DNA of 63,784 bases from Deltaproteobacteria bacterium (GCA_020853705.1 JADYYK010000220.1:1-63784), one strand, 5' to 3'. Counted from the stretch's first letter, positions 1 through 8,536 are shown. Numbers and translations are program-made. The notes: a model not told the origin generated them from the sequence alone.

Positions 1-1
1 G

Positions 2-1015
2 CTACTCGGGGACGATGAAGTCCTTGACCACCGCCATGTGCTGCATGCTGGGCGCGGCGCTGTCGCTGGCCAGCGCTGGCGCGACGTCGCTGAGCGGCGT
101 GTAGACCCGGGTGTCGAGCACCAGCCCGCTGGCGTGGCTCGAGCCGCCGAGCACGACGGGCGCCTGGAACGGCACCAGATCGCCGTCGGCCAGCACGCGG
201 TCATAGGGCTTGCTGCGCCCGGCGTTGCTGTTCGGGTTGCCCGCCATGTCGACCGGATCGGGGCCCGCGACGCTGACCACGGCGCCCAGCGTGGTGATGC
301 AGGGCTCGTCGCGCACGTCGGTGTTGAAGTCGCCGCCGATGACGAGAAAGTCCGCCGCCGGCACCATGGCCTGCACCAGGGCCACCAGCGCGGTGGCCTC
401 CAGGTTTCGATTGGCCTCGGACGAGGTCAGCAGGTGCACGCTGACCGCCCACAGATCCTTGGGCCCCGGGACGTCGATGCGCGCCCACGCGAAGCCGCGG
501 TTGCTGGTCTGTGGATCGGTCCAGCTCCCCGAGGCCAGGATCGGGAAGCGGCTGACGACGCCGTTCGGGATCTGCACCCCGGGCTCGCGGTAGTACGAGA
601 ACGTCGGCCCGAACGCCAGATCCACGAAGTTGCGCAGCTCGCTGGCCGAGCTGCTGCCGTAGTTCATCTCCTGCATCAGGGCCACGTCGGGGTCGAGGCC
701 ATCGAGGATGCGGATGCCAGGCAGCTCGTAGGCCTGGAAGTTCCCCGTGGTCAGGTTGGACGCGACCACGCGCACGCGCGCGCCGACCAGCACCACCCCG
801 GCGTCGGCGCTGGCGTCGGCCGCGTCGCCATCAGGGCCAGCGCCGTCCGCCAGCCCGGCGTCGACCAGCGCCGCATCGGGCAGCGCGGCGTCGGGCACCC
901 GCCCACCGTCGCTGCGCGCGCCATCGACCGCGGCGTCCGCGACGCCAGCGTCGCCCCGGGGCCGAACCGCGTCATCGCCGCAGCCGACGACCAGCAGCGG
1001 CCCCAGGGCCGCCAC
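2..1015 (-). CDS. EEP-fold (endonuclease/exonuclease/phosphatase) lipoprotein
   Basis: The protein reads as an exported phosphodiesterase- or nuclease-like enzyme. A short hydrophobic segment ends in VVGC followed by GDD, a lipobox, then about 60 residues rich in Asp, Ala and Gly as a tether. The globular part carries EEP-family landmarks: QE near residue 116 (metal-binding Glu), GDFNTD near 225 and SSH near 290 (catalytic His). The substrate (DNA, phospholipid or other phosphodiester) cannot be told. The GTG at 1015 gives a very short signal peptide without a basic N-region. Codons upstream in frame add Arg-Arg and hydrophobics, so the true start may lie upstream at a non-standard codon such as CTG at 1048. 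The stop lies at the window edge, so the gene is complete at its 3' end. Confidence 0.75.
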   Translation of the reverse strand: MAALGPLLVVGCGDDAVRPRGDAGVADAAVDGARSDGGRVPDAALPDAALVDAGLADGAGPDGDAADASADAGVVLVGARVRVVASNLTTGNFQAYELPGIRILDGLDPDVALMQEMNYGSSSASELRNFVDLAFGPTFSYYREPGVQIPNGVVSRFPILASGSWTDPQTSNRGFAWARIDVPGPKDLWAVSVHLLTSSEANRNLEATALVALVQAMVPAADFLVIGGDFNTDVRDEPCITTLGAVVSVAGPDPVDMAGNPNSNAGRSKPYDRVLADGDLVPFQAPVVLGGSSHASGLVLDTRVYTPLSDVAPALASDSAAPSMQHMAVVKDFIVPE

Positions 1016-1098
1016 CCACCGCCAGCCGATGTCGACAGCGCGCCTCAGGAGCCTCGATTGTACCCGCTCCGGCGCGCCGCGCCCATCCCACCCGAGCG

Positions 1099-1656
1099 CT
1101 ACCGCCGCGGCCGCTCCTTCAGCATGTTGCAGAACAGCGCGCCCTGCTCGATGGCGTCGTCGAGCGCCTTGTGCGTGTGGGGCAGCTCGTCGAACCAGTG
1201 CCGCGGCATGTTGCGCTTGGAGGCCTCGCGGTACTCACCGCCCAGCAGCACCATCGCGAAGGTCTTCATGTCGAGCGCCGAGAACGAGAACGGGCTGCCC
1301 CCGGTGAACTTGACCAGGTACCAGTACACGAACATGAAGTCGAACCCGGCTGGATAGGCCACGAACACCGGCTTGCCGGGCAGCCCGGCCAGCCACTCGA
1401 CATACTTCGCCATCGCCACCGCGGGCTCCTGCAGCCGCTCGCGCGCCGCCGCCCAGGCCTCGGGCTGGGTGGCCCACCAGGCCATGGTCTTGGCGTCCCC
1501 GCTGGCGCCCGGCAGGAGCTCCAGGTTGGCCTCGAAGGTCCCGAGCAGCCGCTTTTCGCGGGTATACGCCGCCGACCCGAACGACAGCATGGAGTGCGGC
1601 CCGGGGATGGGTCCGTCGGTCTCGATGTCGGTGCTGATGTAGATCTCGTCCGCCAT
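1099..1656 (-). CDS. DEDDh-type 3'-5' exonuclease-like protein
   Basis: This 185-residue protein has the N-terminal pattern STDIETDG (DxE metal ligands, Exo I). A central segment VAYPAGFDFMF fits Exo II, and HKALDDA near the C-terminus gives the His and Asp of Exo III. This is the DEDDh order of RNase T and the DNA polymerase III epsilon proofreading family. The length suits a free-standing exonuclease domain, probably acting on nucleic acid in the cytoplasm. It stands alone: the neighbour on one side is an exported lipoprotein and on the other a divergent monooxygenase. A DNA or RNA substrate cannot be assigned. Confidence 0.75.
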   Translation of the reverse strand: MADEIYISTDIETDGPIPGPHSMLSFGSAAYTREKRLLGTFEANLELLPGASGDAKTMAWWATQPEAWAAARERLQEPAVAMAKYVEWLAGLPGKPVFVAYPAGFDFMFVYWYLVKFTGGSPFSFSALDMKTFAMVLLGGEYREASKRNMPRHWFDELPHTHKALDDAIEQGALFCNMLKERPRR

Positions 1657-1749
1657 GTCGCGAGGATAGCGCGGGCCGGGCGCGCCGCCGGTTGATCACC
1701 GTCAGCGCGGGCCATGACGTTCGTGCCGCTTCCGGGCTACCATGGGTCA

Positions 1750-3423
1750 ATGCAAGAAGTCCTCGTGGTTGGCGCCGGGCCCACCGGTCTCATGCTGGGC
1801 TGCGAGCTCCTGCGCCATGGCCTGCGCCCGCGCCTGATCGACAAATCTGCCGCACCGTCGCCGCTGTCCAAGGCCATCGTGGTCCACGCCCGCAGCCTGG
1901 AGGTGATGGAGCCGCTGGGAGTCGCAGACGAGCTGGTCGCCGGCGGGTTGCAGGTCGCCCGTGTGCAGCTGTTCGGTGACGGCCGGTCGATCATGCAGGC
2001 CAGCTTCGAGGAGCTCGACACCCGCTACCCGTTCCTGCTGTCGATCCCGCAGGCCGACACCGAGGCCATCCTGGCGCGGCGCTTTCAGGCCCTGGGCGGG
2101 CGGGTCGAGCGCGGCGTCGAGCTGGCGGCGCTGAGCCAGGACGCCGAGGGCGTCGACGTCCTGCTGCGCAGCAACGGCGCGGTCGAGAAGCTGCGCGTCG
2201 GCTGGGTGGTGGGCTGCGACGGCGCCCACAGCGTGGTGCGCAAGTCGGTCGGCCTCGACTTCCGCGGCGAGCTGTTCGAGGAGCCCTTCATGCTGGCCGA
2301 CGTGCGCATCCAGTGGGACGTGGCCACCGACGCGGTGACCTCGTTCTTCTCGGCGGCCGGCCTGCTGGCGTGCTTCCCGATGCCGGGCGGGCGCTGGCGC
2401 CTGATCCTGTCGGGCGCCCCCGACGGCGAGGCCGCGGTGACCCTGAGCGACGTCGAGTTCGCGGTGCGCGAGCGCACCGGCCACACCGCCATGCTGTCCG
2501 ACGCCGCCTGGCTGGCGCGCTTCCGCATCCACGCCCGCCAGGTCGAGCGCTACCGTGTCGATCGCGTGCTGGTGGCCGGCGACGCCGCGCACATCCACAG
2601 CCCCGCGGGTGGGCAGGGCATGAACACCGGCCTGCAGGACGCCCACAACCTGGGCTGGAAGCTGGCCCTGGTCGCCAGCGGCCAGGCCGACGAGGGGCTG
2701 CTCGACAGCTACCACGCCGAGCGCCACGCGGTCGGGCAGAGCCTGCTGCGCGCCACCGACTACGCCACCCGCGCCGCCACCCTGAAGAACCCGGTGGCCC
2801 GCGTGCTGCGCAACAGCGTGGCCGGCTTCCTGAGCACCCTCGAGGTGGTGCAGGCCCGCATCATGCGCACCACCGCCGAGCTGGCGCTGAGCTATGACAA
2901 GAGCCCCATCGTGGGCCAGCACCACGGCGGCCTGCTCGGCTCGCGCCTCGGCCGCGACGACAGCGAGGAGGCGCCCACCATCTCCGCGCACAGCGCCTTC
3001 GTGCACGGCCCGGCCCCCGGCGCGCGCGCCCCCGACGGCTACCTGTATCGCCCCGACGGCCGCGGCCGCCTGATGGAGCTCGTCGATCACCGCCACACCC
3101 TGCTGCTGTTCGACGGCCGCGCCGCGACCCCCGCGGGCGACCAGCGCCTGGCCGCCATCGCGCGCGCCATCGACGCCCGCTTCGCCGCGCTGGTCGCGGT
3201 CCATGTCGTGCTGCCCGGCCGCGACCGCCCATTGGCGCTGGACTGGACCGGCAGCTGCTTGTCCGATCTCGACGGCGACCTCGAGGATCGCTACGGCGCG
3301 CGCGCCGAGTGCATGTACCTCATCCGCCCCGACCTCTATGTCGGCTTCCGCAGCCAGCCCGCCGAGCTGGGGCCGCTCTTGGCCCACCTCGGCCGCGTGC
3401 TGGGCTCGCGCGGGGCGGCCTGA
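1750..3423 (+). CDS. FAD-dependent aromatic-ring monooxygenase family protein
   Basis: A flavoprotein hydroxylase of the PheA/TfdB/MhpA type. The N-terminus holds the Rossmann fingerprint VVGAGPTGLMLGCELLRHG (residues 5-23). The second FAD motif GDAAHIHSPAGGQGMNTGLQ is near residues 278-297, followed by DAHNLGWKLAL. A C-terminal thioredoxin-like extension of about 180 residues ends the protein, as is usual in this family (557 aa). An in-frame ATG at 1714 would add 12 residues, but the ATG at 1750 starts directly before the FAD beta-strand and is preferred. The substrate is unknown: phenolic compounds or a secondary metabolite are both plausible. The last 88 bases overlap the convergent amylase/radical-SAM gene. 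Confidence 0.85.
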   Translation: MQEVLVVGAGPTGLMLGCELLRHGLRPRLIDKSAAPSPLSKAIVVHARSLEVMEPLGVADELVAGGLQVARVQLFGDGRSIMQASFEELDTRYPFLLSIPQADTEAILARRFQALGGRVERGVELAALSQDAEGVDVLLRSNGAVEKLRVGWVVGCDGAHSVVRKSVGLDFRGELFEEPFMLADVRIQWDVATDAVTSFFSAAGLLACFPMPGGRWRLILSGAPDGEAAVTLSDVEFAVRERTGHTAMLSDAAWLARFRIHARQVERYRVDRVLVAGDAAHIHSPAGGQGMNTGLQDAHNLGWKLALVASGQADEGLLDSYHAERHAVGQSLLRATDYATRAATLKNPVARVLRNSVAGFLSTLEVVQARIMRTTAELALSYDKSPIVGQHHGGLLGSRLGRDDSEEAPTISAHSAFVHGPAPGARAPDGYLYRPDGRGRLMELVDHRHTLLLFDGRAATPAGDQRLAAIARAIDARFAALVAVHVVLPGRDRPLALDWTGSCLSDLDGDLEDRYGARAECMYLIRPDLYVGFRSQPAELGPLLAHLGRVLGSRGAA

Positions 3424-6400
3424 ACACAGCGCTGGCGCCGCGCGGGCGGGGCGCTCGCCAGCGCCTGTCCGCGCAGCCGCTGCGCCGGGGCCGCGTTCCA
3501 TAGCGCCAGGAAGTCGGCCTCGCCCAGGCGACCGAGGCCGGGCTGGGCATGGTCGACCGCGCGCAGGGTGCCGTCGGGATCGACCGCGGCCTGCTCCCAC
3601 GGCGCGCGACAGGGCGAAAGCTCGGCGCGGTTGGCGAAGTCGTCGGCGCGCCGGAAGGCCACCACCGCGGGGTCGTCGCCGCAGGCGCAGCCCGCTGGCG
3701 GATCGAGGTGATCGACCAGCACGACGCCGGCCTGGGCCAGCCGCTCGCCGGCGCGCGCGGCGGCGGCGCGCAGCCCGGGGTGGCTGGGGGGCAGAAGGTC
3801 CAGGCGCGCGACCGGCGTGGCCGGGTAGGTCTCCTCCAGCTTGAGCCAGTCGACACCCAGCCGCAGCGCCAGCTCGGCCAGCGCGTCGACCTCGTGCAGG
3901 TTGCCGCGGCCGAGCACCGCTGACAGCCCGACGCGCAGGTCGGCGCCGCGCCGCTGGCGCAGGGCCAGCACGACGCGCAGGTTGTCGAGCACGCGGTCCA
4001 GCGACCCGCCCACGCGCATGGCGTCATTGACCGCCGCGCTGGCGCCGTCGATCGACACCATCAGGCTGCTCAGCCCGCCGTCGAGCAGCCGCTCCACCCG
4101 GGCGCCGTCGAGCAGCATGCCGTTGGAGGCCAGGTGGACGTCGGCGCGCCCCGGCCGGCGCGCCCGCGCGCGCTGGAAGCGTGCCAGCACGTCGAACAGG
4201 ATGGGCGCCACCAGGGACTCGCCGCCGTGGGTGAAGGCCAGATAGTCGGCGTGGGCGAAGGCGTCGTCGAGCGCGTCGAGCACGGCCGGGGTCAAGCTGC
4301 GGTCGCGGCCCTCGCGGGTCAGCCGCGGCGCATCGGTGATGCAGTGCGCGCAGCGCAGGTTGCAGGCCTCGGTCACCGTGACATACAGGCGGGTGGGGTA
4401 GGCCGGCGACTCGGTCAGGCCATCGCGGAAGGCGCGCGCGGCCAGCTCGGCGTTGGCGCTGGCCAGGGCGTGCTCCTCGGCGCCGCGGCGTGGGCTGCGC
4501 TCCAGCACCACGGCGGCGTGCGGGCCCAGCTGGACGACCCCGGCGGCGGCGTCGACGCGGACCTCGCCGAGCTGGAGCAGGATGGCGGCGTCGGCCTCCA
4601 GCCCGGCCTCGGGCAGCGCCACCGTGACCGGCGCGGCGCCGCGATGCAGCACGACGTCGCACAGCTCGCGGCCCAGGCGCCGGCGCAGCACCAGGGTGTC
4701 GGGTGACGGCCCCGCGCTGGCGCCAGCCTCGACCAGCGTCGCCGCCTGGCTGATCTGATCGCCCCGGCGCAGCACCTCGCGCTGCGCGCGCAGCCGCGTC
4801 GCGGCGCGCACCAGGGCCAGCGTGACCTCGTCCTGCCCCGCGCCCGCACCCGCACCCGCGCCCGCGCCCGCACCCGCGTCCGCACCCGCGCCCGCGCCCG
4901 CGCCCGCACCCGCGCCCGCGTCGCCGGCGTCGCGCCACGGCATGCACTGCCGATCCGGCCACGAGTCCTCGAAGTCGCGCCCGGCGGCGTCGGCCGCCAG
5001 CCCGACCTCGTCGCCGTAGTACAGGAGCGGCACCCCGGCGCCCAGCAGCACCGCCAGGTGCCCCAGCCGCGCCAGCGCCGCGCTGCCCAGGCGCGAGCGC
5101 AGCCGCGGCTGATCGTGACACGCGCTGAACACCACCCGGCGCGCGCCATCATGGCCACGCCGCCAGCGCAGCGCCGCCTCGCTCGCCGCGCTGGTCGCCG
5201 CGTCGCAATGCCCGCCGAGGAAGTCCATCAGCCGCGCCTGCGCCGCGAAGTCGGTGGCAGCGTCGAGCGCCCCGGTGCTGGTCCAGCGCTCCAGCGACGC
5301 CGGCACCACCTCGCCCAGCAGCACGGCGTCGGGGCGCAGCGCGCGCACCGCCCGCCCCAGCCGCGCGCACAGCCCGGGCGGCAGATCGGCGGCGGCGTCG
5401 ACGCGGAAGCCGGCCGCGCCGCGCCGGGTCCAGTGCTCGAACAGCGCGACCAGGTGCTCCTCGACCCCGGCGTCCTCGGTGTCGAGCAGCGGCTCCTGCC
5501 ACTGCCCCTTCTGATAGTGCAGGTAGCCGGGGTCGGGCCCCTCGCTGAACGGGAAGCGCTGGGCGCGAAACCACGACCAGTACGGCGACGCCGGCCCCGC
5601 GGCGCGCACGTCGCGGAACGGCGCCGAGTCGCGGTGCAGGTGCGTCACCGGCACATCGAGCAGCACCCGCAGGCCCGCCCGCTCGGTCGCCGCCAGCAGC
5701 GCGTCCAGCGCGGCCTCGCCGCCCAGCGCGGGATCGACCACGAAGGGATCGATGGCGTCATAGCGGTGCGGCGACGGCGCCTGCCCGAGCGGCGTCAGGT
5801 GCAGCACCGTGACCCCGAGGTCGACCAGCCAGGGCAGCGCCTCGCGCACGCCCGCCAGATCGCCGCCGGCGTGGAAGTCGCGCTCCCAGCGCCCCGGCGC
5901 CGCCCAGCTGCCGCCGCTGCCGCCACGCCGGAAGCGGTCGAGGAAGATGCTGTACACCACCGCGTCCCGCCACCACGCCGGCAGCGCCGGGGGAAGCTCG
6001 CGCAGCACCACGCGGAACGCCGAGTTGCCCGCGCCGACCACGCGTCCGTCACCCAGCACGAAGGCGTACTCGAGGGCGTGCCCCGCGCCGGGCAGCTCGA
6101 CCTCGAACAGATCATGCTCGTCCTCGCGGCCGACCGCGCGCATGGCCGCGGCGCGCAGCCCGGCGCCCTCGTCCCAGCGCAGCCCCAGCAGCCCCGCCGC
6201 CGTGGCCCCGCGGCGCAGCCCGGCGCGCACCACCACGCCGCCGCCCGGGGCGCGCTCCACGAAGGGCGGCGCCGGCACGTGCAGCAGCGGCTCGTCGGCC
6301 CCGCCCACCACCAGCAGGTTGTTGCGGCGCCCCTCCAGGCCGCGGGTGCGCCCGTTGGCGGCGTCGAGCAGCCAGGCGCCGCCCGGCGCCACCAGCTTGT

Positions 6401-6605
6401 ACTCGTAGGCGCCCGGCGTCAGGCGCAGCGAGGCCTCGAACCAGCCGCCCCCCGCCGCGGTCAGCGCGACGCCGCGGTGCCAGTGCTGCAGCTCGCCGCG
6501 CAGCTCCAGCGACGCGCCGGCATAGCGGCCATCCCCGGGCCGACACCACAGGGTGACCAGGTGCTGTGCCTGGGCGCCCGCGCGCCCGACCCGCGGCTCC
6601 GCCAT
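3336..6605 (-). CDS. GH13 amylase-type glycoside hydrolase fused to a radical SAM domain
   Basis: One uninterrupted frame of 1089 aa. Residues ~15-105 look like a CBM48/AMPK-type glycan-binding E-set domain (GxYEYK, then W..D..N); a second E-set follows. GH13 starts near 210 (WWRDAVVYSIFLDRF). It has region I DVPVTH (~317), nucleophile Asp in GFRVD (~401), acid Glu in LLGEV (~432) and region IV CHD (~497), so the catalytic triad is intact. An Ala-Gly repeat interrupts the end of the barrel (~556-592). Near residues 748-755 is CNLRCAHC, the CX3CX2C 4Fe-4S motif of radical SAM enzymes, then GGES (~792). A degenerate SPASM-like tail (~998 onward) has lost most cysteines. Start ATG overlaps the stop of the PHP gene by one base. 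The C-terminus overlaps the monooxygenase gene. Reaction of the fused enzyme unknown. Confidence 0.85.
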   Translation of the reverse strand: MAEPRVGRAGAQAQHLVTLWCRPGDGRYAGASLELRGELQHWHRGVALTAAGGGWFEASLRLTPGAYEYKLVAPGGAWLLDAANGRTRGLEGRRNNLLVVGGADEPLLHVPAPPFVERAPGGGVVVRAGLRRGATAAGLLGLRWDEGAGLRAAAMRAVGREDEHDLFEVELPGAGHALEYAFVLGDGRVVGAGNSAFRVVLRELPPALPAWWRDAVVYSIFLDRFRRGGSGGSWAAPGRWERDFHAGGDLAGVREALPWLVDLGVTVLHLTPLGQAPSPHRYDAIDPFVVDPALGGEAALDALLAATERAGLRVLLDVPVTHLHRDSAPFRDVRAAGPASPYWSWFRAQRFPFSEGPDPGYLHYQKGQWQEPLLDTEDAGVEEHLVALFEHWTRRGAAGFRVDAAADLPPGLCARLGRAVRALRPDAVLLGEVVPASLERWTSTGALDAATDFAAQARLMDFLGGHCDAATSAASEAALRWRRGHDGARRVVFSACHDQPRLRSRLGSAALARLGHLAVLLGAGVPLLYYGDEVGLAADAAGRDFEDSWPDRQCMPWRDAGDAGAGAGAGAGAGADAGAGAGAGAGAGAGQDEVTLALVRAATRLRAQREVLRRGDQISQAATLVEAGASAGPSPDTLVLRRRLGRELCDVVLHRGAAPVTVALPEAGLEADAAILLQLGEVRVDAAAGVVQLGPHAAVVLERSPRRGAEEHALASANAELAARAFRDGLTESPAYPTRLYVTVTEACNLRCAHCITDAPRLTREGRDRSLTPAVLDALDDAFAHADYLAFTHGGESLVAPILFDVLARFQRARARRPGRADVHLASNGMLLDGARVERLLDGGLSSLMVSIDGASAAVNDAMRVGGSLDRVLDNLRVVLALRQRRGADLRVGLSAVLGRGNLHEVDALAELALRLGVDWLKLEETYPATPVARLDLLPPSHPGLRAAAARAGERLAQAGVVLVDHLDPPAGCACGDDPAVVAFRRADDFANRAELSPCRAPWEQAAVDPDGTLRAVDHAQPGLGRLGEADFLALWNAAPAQRLRGQALASAPPARRQRCVQAAPREPSTRPRWAKSGPSSAGWLRKPT
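4826..4938. repeat. GCGCCC/GCACCC hexanucleotide tract coding Ala-Gly repeat
   Basis: About 18 imperfect copies of GCNCCC (plus strand) encode alternating Ala-Gly with a few Asp on the minus strand. The tract sits inside the GH13 domain after the segment QCMPWRD and before DEVTLALVRAATRLR, a place where catalytic GH13 barrels normally have only a short loop. It is in frame in multiples of two residues, so copy-number change would not disrupt the protein. Confidence 0.85.
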
Positions 6606-7450
6606 CAGCCCAGCAGCCGCTCGATGGTGTGGCGCGGCGTGCCTGCGGGCGGCGCCACGTACGCGCTGTGCTGGTGATCGTCGCTCGACGCCGTCCACAG
6701 CTTGCCGCGCGCCTCGGCCAGGGCGCGAAACTCGGCCGCGATCGACGCCTTGTGGCGCGAGGTGTAGACCTCGAGGCCGCTGGCGTGGTCGAGCACGCGC
6801 TGCATGCGCGCCTTGTCGCGCACCCGCACCGGGTGGGCCACGACGTCGACGCCGCCGTCGGCGCGGATGGCCTCGATGGCCTCCTCGGGCTGCCAGCCGA
6901 ACAGCTCGGCGTCGGCCTCCCAGTAGGCCACGTGGTGGCGCACGAAGGGCTGATAGCTGCGCGGGCTGCACGCCATGATGTGATCGAGGAAGCGCTGCAG
7001 CGCCGGGAACTCGGTGCCGTCCAGGCTGGCCAGGCCGTCGGGATCCAGGTAGTAGCGCTCCTCCATCGGCAAGCTGGCCAGCCAGTCGAGCACGAAGCGA
7101 CGCCAGCGCCGCGTCACCCGCACCGCGCGCTCCCCGAGCTGGCTGCGCCCCAGCGCGCCGCTCGCCAGCACCCCGGGAGGGAAGTACGCCAGCACGTGGA
7201 TCTGCTCGGCCTGCGCCGTCCCGAAGTGGATGAAGCTCGTGACCTCCATCGCCGGCAGCAGGGTCACGCCGGCCTGCGTGGCCGCGGCGGCGGCGGCTGG
7301 CACCGCCGCGAAGGTGTCGTGGTCGCTGACCGCGATGACCTCCAGCCCCAGCGCGGCGCGCACCCGCACATAGTCCTCCGGCGTGGCGCGGCCGTCGGAG
7401 TAGCGGGTGTGGCCGTGCAGGTCGGTCGCGATGGTGCCTGCGCTCGGCAT
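6605..7450 (-). CDS. PHP-domain metal-dependent phosphoesterase
   Basis: A 281-residue PHP (polymerase and histidinol phosphatase) protein. Motif order is complete: DLHGHTRYSDG (residues ~10-20, HxH and Asp), SDHD (~42-45), the Glu of AMEVTSF (~67), HPVR (~205), EVYTSRHK (~228) and SDDHQH (~260). These provide the metal ligands of the YciV/TrpH-like group, which hydrolyse nucleotide or sugar phosphates. Longer in-frame starts exist upstream, but the ATG at 7450 overlaps the stop of the CBM21 gene (TGATG) and sits directly before the first motif. It is the middle gene of a tightly coupled three-gene operon with glycan-binding and amylase genes. A role on a phosphorylated sugar or on a nucleotide signal is possible but unproven. 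Confidence 0.85.
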   Translation of the reverse strand: MPSAGTIATDLHGHTRYSDGRATPEDYVRVRAALGLEVIAVSDHDTFAAVPAAAAAATQAGVTLLPAMEVTSFIHFGTAQAEQIHVLAYFPPGVLASGALGRSQLGERAVRVTRRWRRFVLDWLASLPMEERYYLDPDGLASLDGTEFPALQRFLDHIMACSPRSYQPFVRHHVAYWEADAELFGWQPEEAIEAIRADGGVDVVAHPVRVRDKARMQRVLDHASGLEVYTSRHKASIAAEFRALAEARGKLWTASSDDHQHSAYVAPPAGTPRHTIERLLG

Positions 7451-8415
7451 CAGTCGATGGGCGCCGGCCGGTCGACGATGTAGTTCTGGCCCCAGTTGTT
7501 GTCCCAGAACGAGTACCGGGTGGCGCCGTTGACCACGCCATGGTGGTAGCCGATGGCGTACTCGAAGCGCTGGAAGTCGCCCGGCAGATCGAGCTCGATG
7601 TCCCAGCGCTCGAAGCCCGACCAGGGCAGATCCTCGACCCACGACAGCCGGTTCTTCTCGCCACGGTTGCCCATGCCGAGGTCGATGCGGGTGCGCCAAC
7701 CGTCGGTGCTGCCGACCAGGACCAGCTGCTTGTCATAGTCGAGGTCGGCGACCTGCACCGATAGCTTGCCCTTCACGCCGCTCGGGGTCACCGCCACCGT
7801 GCTCAGCCAGGGCTCGGCGCGCAGCACGTTGCTGGCGGCGCCGGTGTTGACGACGTGGAACTCGCCCTGGTTGTCGTCGACCCAGGTGTGGTAGGCGCCG
7901 TCCTGGTACCACAGGTCGAACAGCACCGTGCTCTGCGACGAGCTGACCGACAGCGGCACGTGCCACTCCTCGTCACCGCCGGGCAGCGTCGCGTAGTACG
8001 ACCCCACTGCGGTGCGATCGTGCAGATCGAAGGGCACCCGGTAGGTCGCGCCGACCTTCTTCCACTGCAGATCGACGCCGTGCACCGGGCGCACGCGGAC
8101 CTTGAGGAAGATCTCGTAGCTGCCGCAGCCGAAGCGTGTGTTGGGCTGCCGGCACTCGGTCCAGTAGGCGTTCTGATAGCTGACCATCTCGGTGTTGCGC
8201 TGGCCCTGATCCTGCGACCAGCTCTCCTCCTGCGCCTCGCCGGCCTGCGGCTCGGACGCGCAGCCCGCCAGCATGGGCAGCTGCGCCACGCCGACCAGCG
8301 CGGCCGCGCCCGCGAAGGCGCCCCCGGTCGCCGCGGCCCGCCGACGCAGGCGTGACAGGGCAGTGTCGAACAGCTGATCAGGAGCAGCGAGGTCGGACGC
8401 GCGATCGGTCGGCAA
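7450..8415 (-). CDS. Exported lipoprotein with CBM21-like starch/glycogen-binding domain
   Basis: The start is a TTG at 8415 preceded five bases upstream by GGAGGA. The N-terminus has RLRRRAAATGG then a hydrophobic stretch ending LAGC, which looks like a twin-arginine (Tat) lipoprotein signal. After it come about 240 residues of beta-rich sequence. The C-terminal third ends with FWDNNWGQNY, the hallmark of CBM21, the family found in glucoamylases and glycogen-targeting subunits of protein phosphatase 1. The preceding part (from ~residue 60) may be a second related module. The likely role is to bind alpha-glucan at the cell surface or periplasmic membrane. It is the first gene of the operon with the PHP and GH13/radical-SAM genes. 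Confidence 0.75.
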   Translation of the reverse strand: MPTDRASDLAAPDQLFDTALSRLRRRAAATGGAFAGAAALVGVAQLPMLAGCASEPQAGEAQEESWSQDQGQRNTEMVSYQNAYWTECRQPNTRFGCGSYEIFLKVRVRPVHGVDLQWKKVGATYRVPFDLHDRTAVGSYYATLPGGDEEWHVPLSVSSSQSTVLFDLWYQDGAYHTWVDDNQGEFHVVNTGAASNVLRAEPWLSTVAVTPSGVKGKLSVQVADLDYDKQLVLVGSTDGWRTRIDLGMGNRGEKNRLSWVEDLPWSGFERWDIELDLPGDFQRFEYAIGYHHGVVNGATRYSFWDNNWGQNYIVDRPAPID

Positions 8416-8420
8416 CGGAT

Positions 8421-8426
8421 TCCTCC
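8421..8426 (-). promoter_or_regulatory. Ribosome binding site deciding a TTG start
   Basis: GGAGGA on the minus strand lies five bases before the TTG codon at 8415. No ATG or GTG with comparable spacing precedes the signal peptide, so this site fixes the start of the CBM21 lipoprotein. Confidence 0.7.
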
Positions 8427-8536
8427 AGGAAGGGGATGTCCGCCCGCGAGGCAAGCCGCGTGCCGCGCGCGCGCCAGCACGATTCGCGCACCTGCACGCG
8501 TCGCGCGCCGCGACCACGTTGCCGTCGCCAACACAT

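Noticed and set aside
38..1357. Long plus-strand open frame opposite the first two genes
   Set aside because: Its translation is Arg/His/Ala-rich without motifs; it is the high-GC shadow of the minus-strand EEP lipoprotein and exonuclease.
5058..6677. Long plus-strand open frame inside the amylase region
   Set aside because: Shadow of the GH13/radical-SAM gene; no motif in its translation.
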